DNA of 64,000 nt from Rosa chinensis (taxonomy: Eukaryota > Streptophyta > Magnoliopsida > Rosales > Rosaceae), in assembly GCF_002994745.2 (NCBI RefSeq), contig NC_037092.1:21105001-21169000 (forward strand), written 5' to 3'. The notes beneath the pieces are model-generated. The model did not search any database, was not told the DNA's origin, and saw only the letters and a program-made list of their open reading frames with translations. The position numbers were made by a program, and so were the translations under genes. Of this stretch, positions 58,223-64,000 are shown piece by piece; the first letter of the stretch is position 1; each line of letters starts with the position of its first letter.

Positions 58223-59303
58223 TGTTGATGCCCAAAAATCCAGCTATCTGGCCCAATTTATATCTCGAGCCCAATAAGCAAATTATACCGTTAAAACCGC
58301 AAACATCATGCCATGCATTGGGCCCCAGCCACGTTCACGCATTTTGGGCTTGCAAGAATGGGTGTGGCATGGAAGGTAACAGAAATGCATGAGGCCTATT
58401 ATTAGTTTCAGGTTTGTTGGTAATTTCGGACTTGGGGACCGAAATTGAAGCCCAATAGCCCAATTCTAATTATAGGCAAGTGAAGAAGAAAGAACCAAAA
58501 AACCACTCAATTACAAAAACACTTCTCTTTACCCAACATATTTAATTATTTTCCTTAAAACTAGACATCTCAAGTACTATATCACATTCTTTCACACAAA
58601 ACCAATTTTCTACCTTTGACTTCCCTTTTTCCATCAGTAAATCTTGGAACCACATACTTAGGATCACAGCAGCGGGAATCCTGGGATCACAGTAGCAGGA
58701 TTCATGGAATCATAGAAACAGCAACAACCCTAAACTTAAGCCACCGTCATTCTATAAATTAAGAGTTGTAGTGCCGTGAAAGTTGGGGAGGGGGGGGGGG
58801 GAGAATACAGAAGCTAACCACTAAACAGCCCAAGTAATTCCCTCATTCTCCCAGAAACCATTTCCAAGTCCAGAAAATCTTCTACCCCCATGTAGATTCA
58901 AACTTATCATACTTGATTGTATAATGATCTTCTCTGCCATGCTTCTTCTCTCCCAAATCCATCCTTAGTCCTCTACCTTCCCAACTCATATCCCTTATGC
59001 CAAATACCTCAACCAATCCACCAATCACTACCGGGATCTCTTCTTCCGAAACTCATGCTTTTATAGCTCCCACGCCACGCACATCTTGCCAAGCCCTTCA
59101 TTGTAAATAACACACAACCAGTTCACTGCTGTGAATGAGGAAGGAGCTGTTGGGAGTAATACAACAACAAGCTTCCTAGGCTTCTCGTGTCATTTGAAGT
59201 TTGGTGGGCCTAGTCTTCGCTAACTAAGACAAAGGGGACAAGATTTTTGGTTCAACTATGGTGATTACGTTGCCGTACAATCCTAATCAAAAGTGCCTCT
59301 ACA
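58223..59303 (+). repeat. 3' LTR of the LARD
   Basis: 1081 bp. It differs from the 5' LTR by substitutions and by an insertion containing a run of G at about 58786-58801 where the 5' copy has TGTCACAGA-like text. Confidence 0.92.
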
Positions 59304-59412
59304 AGGTGTTTTCAATGTAACCATAATGCCTATCTTCCAATAATTTGTGCTCAGAAAAAAGTCAACACCAGGTACAGTAGAAACTATGAACTTTAATTAC
59401 AGGCAGAAGTAG

Positions 59413-59590
59413 AAATGGAAGTAGAAGAGCCAGTAAGATTTGTACTTGAGAAGCAGACAATGATTTTTTCATTGATGAAGAAGAAGATGATCTGGAGGAT
59501 GGTGAGGCCGGTGGTGAGGGTGGACCAGCGTACTTCATCGGCGTCCCCTTCTTCTTCTTCTAATCACAGTTGTAGAAATTTGGAATACAT
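59413..59590 (+). pseudogene. Possible captured acidic fragment, right side of Pack-MULE 3
   Basis: One frame reads NDFFIDEEEDDLEDGEAGGE, then GGPAYFIGVPF. Acidic, protein-like, unrecognised, with no start. It lies directly inside the right arm, as the CAF fragment does on the left. Confidence 0.3.
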
Positions 59591-60804
59591 GAAGTACCGA
59601 ATTTACCCCTCAAAAGTTAACGTTGTTGACGATATTACTATTGCTAGGTATGAAAATTGGGTCGGGCTTAAATTTTCAGGTACCATTTTGATATTTTTCA
59701 AAGTATAGTTATGAAAATTAATAGTCTGGAAAAGTTCAGACACTGTTTGAATGATTTTCCTAACAAAATATGCAATTTTTATTTTTTAATTAATTTTTTT
59801 CAATCGAGTTGAAATTGGATATAATTTTTTTTTTTAATCAAGTTGAAATTGGATGCAACAAAACCCTCTTTGGTTTATCTGCTACCAAAGTTCTACATCA
59901 GAAAGTACTTACATAATTGAATCAAGCTCACAAGGTGGAAGCACATATGACCTTTTTTTCGTTTTTTTATCATTTTTCGTTCCTAATGCCGCGTGCTTCA
60001 TACAATGAAACACCATATTGGGCAATTCCACAATATCCGATTTATGGATTGCATGTGGGAAGAGATCAACACACATACATTACCTATGTAATGAAGTACC
60101 AAAATCATTTCCAAAATTCATGTACTTGGGAGCAGTATTGTATGATACTAAATGGGAGCAGTTCAACCACATGGATCGAACCACATTGCAGTAGTTCTTA
60201 TTACTAATCCTTTATCTTGATTTTGTTGTACTTGTTCATTTTCATTCACTGGGTTTTAGTATTACGTCTTTCCCATTGTATTTTTCTAATTATTAGTGAA
60301 AAAGGCTTGATGGTCAAGCCTCCCACTGGGTTCCAGCCATAAAAAAAAAAAAAAAAAGTAAATCACATTCTTATTGTCAATATACAGAACATTTATAATT
60401 ACATATAGATAAAAACATAAGTTTAACAACTTACTACAGTTTAGTTAATTACCCGTCTATATTAAATATAACAATTCTATTATTTATGTATAATTTTAGA
60501 GAGGTTATATTGTAAATAGGTTTATTATAGGTTAGTTTAGTCTATATAAAATTTTCATTCAAAACATTTTATAAATGCAACTAATGTGATTTCTTTATTT
60601 TTAACCGAAATTTCCATCGAAATCGAAACTTTCTCCTAAATTTCCTTAAATTTGAAGTACCGAAATCAAAACCGAAACCGAAATTTGAAACCTTGCATAT
60701 TTCAAATTTCTTTGTTAATTAAGAAGAGTAACTGAGGGTTAATGAAGACTTTATTATTTTTGTTTATGGATGTAGGGTGGGGCGGGTAGCTTTAAAACAC
60801 CTCA

Positions 60805-61000
60805 CACTACTAGAAAAAGCACCCAGCACACACAGATGAGAATCCATGTGAAATCATAGAATTCCACACGGAAATTCGTGTGAATATGTCAATACATACA
60901 GATACAACGACGGATTATATGTCTGTACGTATTACTGGCGTTGCTAATACTACTACACACGAAATTGTCTATCCGTGTGAATGCATTGGGTGGGTCCTAC
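60805..61000. mobile_element. CACTA element end (second, incomplete)
   Basis: CACTACTAGAAAAAGCACCC begins at 60805 after TCA. Subterminal repeats follow: CACACGGAAATTCGTGTG at about 60874-60891 and related ACACACGAAATTG and CCGTGTGAA pieces to about 60985. No matching right end (inverse TIR plus TCA) was found before 64000, so the element is truncated or runs out of the window. Confidence 0.7.
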
Positions 61001-61399
61001 CACTTTAATCAACTCCAGCAATTATGTCCCATCACCAAAAAAATCTGTGTGTACCAAATACATTTATTGAATTTTATTATATTATTCACATATTTATTTT
61101 TTGGTCCCTCAAATTATTGTTATTGTAAGTATTCAATTACCATCTTTGCATCTGTTTCCAGCATTATCCTCTTCCATCCTCCCATGATATGCACCTTTCT
61201 AATGCTTCACAAACCGCCAATGCCTCCACCATAAGCACATATTCACCCCTTAAGCACCCACACCAGCCACCACGAAAGAAGTGGCCTTTTAATTCTCAAT
61301 ACGACCAAATCGAGACCACCAATCCATGGGGAAGTATGAGTCCCATTACAACTAGTGCTGCTAGATGCCTTATCTTTAGAAATGTGACCCAATCCATTT

Positions 61400-64000
61400 A
61401 TCTTTAGGCAGCCACTGTGGTGACCCGGGAGAAGGGTTCCACATCGCTGCGACCCCAAGCCAATGAGAAACCGACATGTCACGAATGACATCCCAATAAC
61501 TCATCAACCTGAAATCGCAAGGCCTTTTGGGTTCAAACTGTTGGTTTACAAAACACTTGCTTGGACAAGTCATTCTAGCAACCAAACAACACATTTTCAA
61601 AAGCGAAATTCGAAATGGCCTAAGAGTTTTGGGCTTGCAATCGGACCCCAATTTGGAAAAATAAAACAAATCACTAAGTAACTACAAGTATGGGAGACGC
61701 GCCCTAGGGTTACGGGCCTCCCGAAATTTTAGTAAACGAGTAGGAAATAAATAAAAAGTAAATAAACAAGCTACCTCGAAATCTGAAAAGGACCAAAATC
61801 TTCTTTTGATAAAATTAAAGAAGAATATGTCAAGCCGAGCCATGTGCCTCCCCTGTACGCTTTCCGACCACATACTAGAACCTGCACACTGTAGTAGGAG
61901 TGAGCTTTCATCCTCGCATGCCCAGTAAGGGCCGACCCAACCATGCTAGGTTTGAAAATAATAATATACTTGAAAATATTTACTACATAATATTATGCAC
62001 ATTTATCGAAAATACTTTAAAAAGAGGTAACCACAAACATTTATTTCTTTTATAAAGCATATGCAGTATGCTTCACACAATTTGGAGCTCCGAGATACTT
62101 AACTGCTGGCTAAACTCAAACAAATCGGTGACCGACCTGGTTCGTCATTCTTCGAGAACCGGCCAACTACGATGTAGTCCTTGCGACTACAAGTAGCAAA
62201 AGTGTCTATTTCTTGGCCCTGAGTCTCCTATGACTGGTTCACTGTCTGTACTCACTCTTCCTTGACAAATATAGGAGCACGGCTCCTTCCGAAGGTTCAC
62301 GGTTATCGACACCGTGGGATCCCTAGGAATCTACACGTCTATGTCCCATTCACTTTCAGGTCGCAAGTACAAACATACGATAGGTACAGTATCTCAACAT
62401 GCAAGTCTAGCCTCGATTTTCATAATAAACAATTATCAGTTATGGAAACACGGATATCATGAGGCATCGACTAATGAATAACCAAAAACGTACTTGCAGG
62501 CAACATATTATTATACTAGAGCATTCCACATATAGAAAAGCCTCTAACAAGGAAGGGACAACTCACCTTACATGGAATTGGAGTGCTCGTCCACATTCGG
62601 GTTTGTTCCCGACTTTCGATCATTTGTCCAAATCCATGTGCACACTCTCGAGTCCTTTGAAATAAAATTAAATCAATGAGTACGTTGACTACACTATAAC
62701 TCAATTAACCGAGCAACCAAAGTATTTATTTAACTTCCCTGAAGTCCATCGAATTTTCTTTTAGTCGTTAAAACCTATTATCCATTCCCAAATAATCCAA
62801 ATGATGTAGCATTTGAACCATTTAGGATATGGTGATTATACTTAGCACTTTGACCCAAAAATTGTTTAGCATTACTACTATAAGAAAACAAATGACGATT
62901 ACCATTCCCAAACGATTCACTTAACGTAGTAACGCTCATTCGGGATATGGTGATCACACTTCTTTCCATGTTTAAAGTTTCGGTCAACCGGTTTGACCTC
63001 ATTTCATTTAGCTTTTAAACCTTAAGCAAATTAAATAGCAACAACCACCATTCCCAAATGATTTCATCCTTCGGTAATTCCGGGATATGGTAGGTTTAGA
63101 ATACTTCAAGTGTTTCACTAACTTTAAATTGAATTCCCAACAAATTAATTCACTTGTCAAAACCAGTCCTTTCTTATTTATAATTTTTCTCATGCATTTA
63201 ACCAAATCACCGCTTTCATTCCTAAGTCACACTTCAACATTGGATCAAGCTTACTAATAAATTTCACAAGACCAATTTTCTACACAAATGACCAAACCAA
63301 ACTTGTCCGATTAACACCATCTATAACTCGAGCAACAAATACCAATTTCATTATCATTTTCTCAAACAATTGTGATTACTTAATCTCCTTGACTTCATTC
63401 AACACATCGAGGTTTAGTTCCCAATTACCACCAAATTAGACTCGTCTGCAAAATGACATTTCCAAACCAGATACTTCTTAATTTACAAAACCAACTCTGT
63501 CCATACATTCAATCAATTTCATCTCAAGTATTCAATCAATTTCATCTCTAGTAATCCACAAAGCCATAAATTCACTATGTACAAACATTTCACTGCATAA
63601 CAAATTTCCAAGTACCAAGACCCTTACCATCATTCTTTTCCAACTTAGAAGCCAAATTGTCGAAGCTGCGCCCTACCACCATTAATCCTCCAGATTCCCT
63701 AGTAAACAAAATAGGATCAAAATTAACCTTCAACCAATTTCTTATTCCACACAGAATCTGCACATGGTCCTTACCTCTTCCAGTTTCAATTGAAACTCAC
63801 CCAGCAGTCTCCTCCTTCTCTGAAACTCCAAAAACGCAGATTCCACAAACCTCATACCCCAAATCAAACAATAGGTTATTAGGGTTCACTCCACTCAAAC
63901 TAGAAGCTGCAGCTAAAGGGAATCACGAAATTACCTAATCGAGAAGTCCTGACAATTTTCGGCGACCGTAAGCGATTGAGCTACGGTGGTCCACACGCTA
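61400..64000. other. Uncharacterised repetitive-looking DNA
   Basis: No gene is supported. A stretch from about 61398 (TGGTGACCCGGGAGAAG) has the look of an LTR or DNA-element end, but neither a partner repeat nor a TSD was found. Open frames up to 97 codons have unremarkable composition. The last 40 bases are GC-richer and might be the edge of another feature. Confidence 0.35.
62784..63115. repeat. Degenerate tandem repeat, three units of about 116-147 bp
   Basis: CCATTCCCAAA-GATTC followed about 45-50 bases later by GGGATATGGTGAT recurs from 62784, 62900 and 63047. Units are diverged and unequal in length. It lies within the otherwise unplaced right end of the window. Confidence 0.65.

Larger units (their letters stand above)
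50441..59303. mobile_element. LARD-type non-coding LTR retrotransposon
   Basis: Two direct LTRs (TGTTGATGCCC...CTCTACA) with a 5-bp TSD AGGTG at 50436-50440 and 59304-59308. Full length is 8.86 kb with LTRs of about 1.07 kb and a 6.7-kb interior that encodes no gag or pol. This fits large retrotransposon derivatives (LARDs), which must use proteins from another element. A purine-rich tract (CAAGGGGGCTAA) precedes the 3' LTR. LTR differences are scattered substitutions and small indels. Confidence 0.9.
44060..59761. mobile_element. Pack-MULE 3, carrying a CAF-like fragment
   Basis: Arms of about 180 bp: left GGGAAAGTCGTCCAAACAGT, right the inverse with AGGAAAATCATTCAAACAGT. They share GTATGAAAATTGG/CCAATTTTCATAC and TAACTTTTAAGGGGTAAAT-like text. 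The TSD is GACAAAATA (44051-44059) against AACAAAATA (59762-59770), 8 of 9 matching. Its own DNA is 44060-45216, 50066-50440 and 59304-59761, about 2 kb. A CACTA element and a LARD inserted into it separately. No transposase. Confidence 0.85.
43812..60695. mobile_element. hAT-like element, split by Pack-MULE 3
   Basis: The left piece 43812-44059 starts CAATGTTTTAAGTTTCTCCG. The right piece 59762-60695 ends in the inverse of CAAGGTTTCAAATTTCGG. An 8-bp TSD, CATATTTC, lies at 43804-43811 and 60696-60703. Both pieces are rich in CCGAAATTTC motifs (AAATTTGAAGTACCGAAA is shared inverted). Without the insertion the element would be about 1.2 kb and non-autonomous. The right piece includes a 96-codon open frame at 59917-60207 that I do not consider a gene. 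Confidence 0.8.

Noticed and set aside
59917..60207. 96-codon open frame in the right part of the hAT element
   Set aside because: No recognised domain, and it begins in AT-rich transposon DNA.
1..64000. CRISPR arrays, rRNA or tRNA genes, bacterial operons
   Set aside because: None seen; the tandem repeats present are microsatellites or transposon arrays, and pol III boxes occur only in SINE-like pieces.

Overview
The window is nuclear DNA of a flowering plant, most likely a eudicot. It is AT-rich, has short GT-AG introns, and carries plant transposon families and fragments of plant-specific genes. The genus cannot be read from the sequence; the element mix and the petuvirus-like insert would fit Rosaceae, but that is a guess. 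Only one host gene looks intact: an ERO1 endoplasmic reticulum thiol oxidase (24366-27909, minus strand, nine exons). Almost everything else is mobile DNA, captured gene pieces and decayed copies. Element boundaries were set by eye from terminal repeats plus target-site duplications (TSDs).

1-4.1 kb: a LINE RNase H remnant, a tRNA-type SINE, a ribosomal protein L9-like relic and three small inverted-repeat elements, one with a perfect 8-bp TSD. 4.17-22.4 kb: a Mutator-like element (MULE) that captured a TORTIFOLIA1/SPIRAL2-type fragment and was later split by a 15.3-kb Tat-lineage Ty3/gypsy retrotransposon. The retrotransposon has two LTRs, two RNase H domains, a spliced antisense extra gene and a 59-60 bp tandem array. 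Its integrase is interrupted by a solo LTR, which is itself interrupted by a second MULE. That makes four levels of nesting, each supported by a TSD.

22.4-43.1 kb: an ankyrin relic, then a direct tandem segmental duplication carrying ERO1. Copy A (about 24.37-29.04 kb) is intact. Copy B (about 30.24-43.1 kb) is a pseudogene. Its upstream region holds a 7.8-kb, nearly genome-length endogenous pararetrovirus (34235-42024) with an unbroken 2260-codon polyprotein, a Met-tRNA primer site, a 35S-like TATA region and a 106-codon coiled-coil ORF.

43.2-60.7 kb: a second nest. A hAT-like element (43812-60695) contains a MULE (44060-59761) with a chloroplast CRS2-associated-factor fragment. The MULE contains two separate insertions. 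One is a CACTA element (45217-50065) that captured several exons of the histidine-biosynthesis gene HISN3. The other is a non-coding LTR element of the LARD type (50441-59303). 60.8-64 kb: one end of another CACTA element and repetitive DNA with no gene I can recognise.

Most genes here are not a working set. The functional core is ERO1, which reoxidises protein disulfide isomerase in the ER. The rest records duplication, viral integration and repeated gene capture by transposons.
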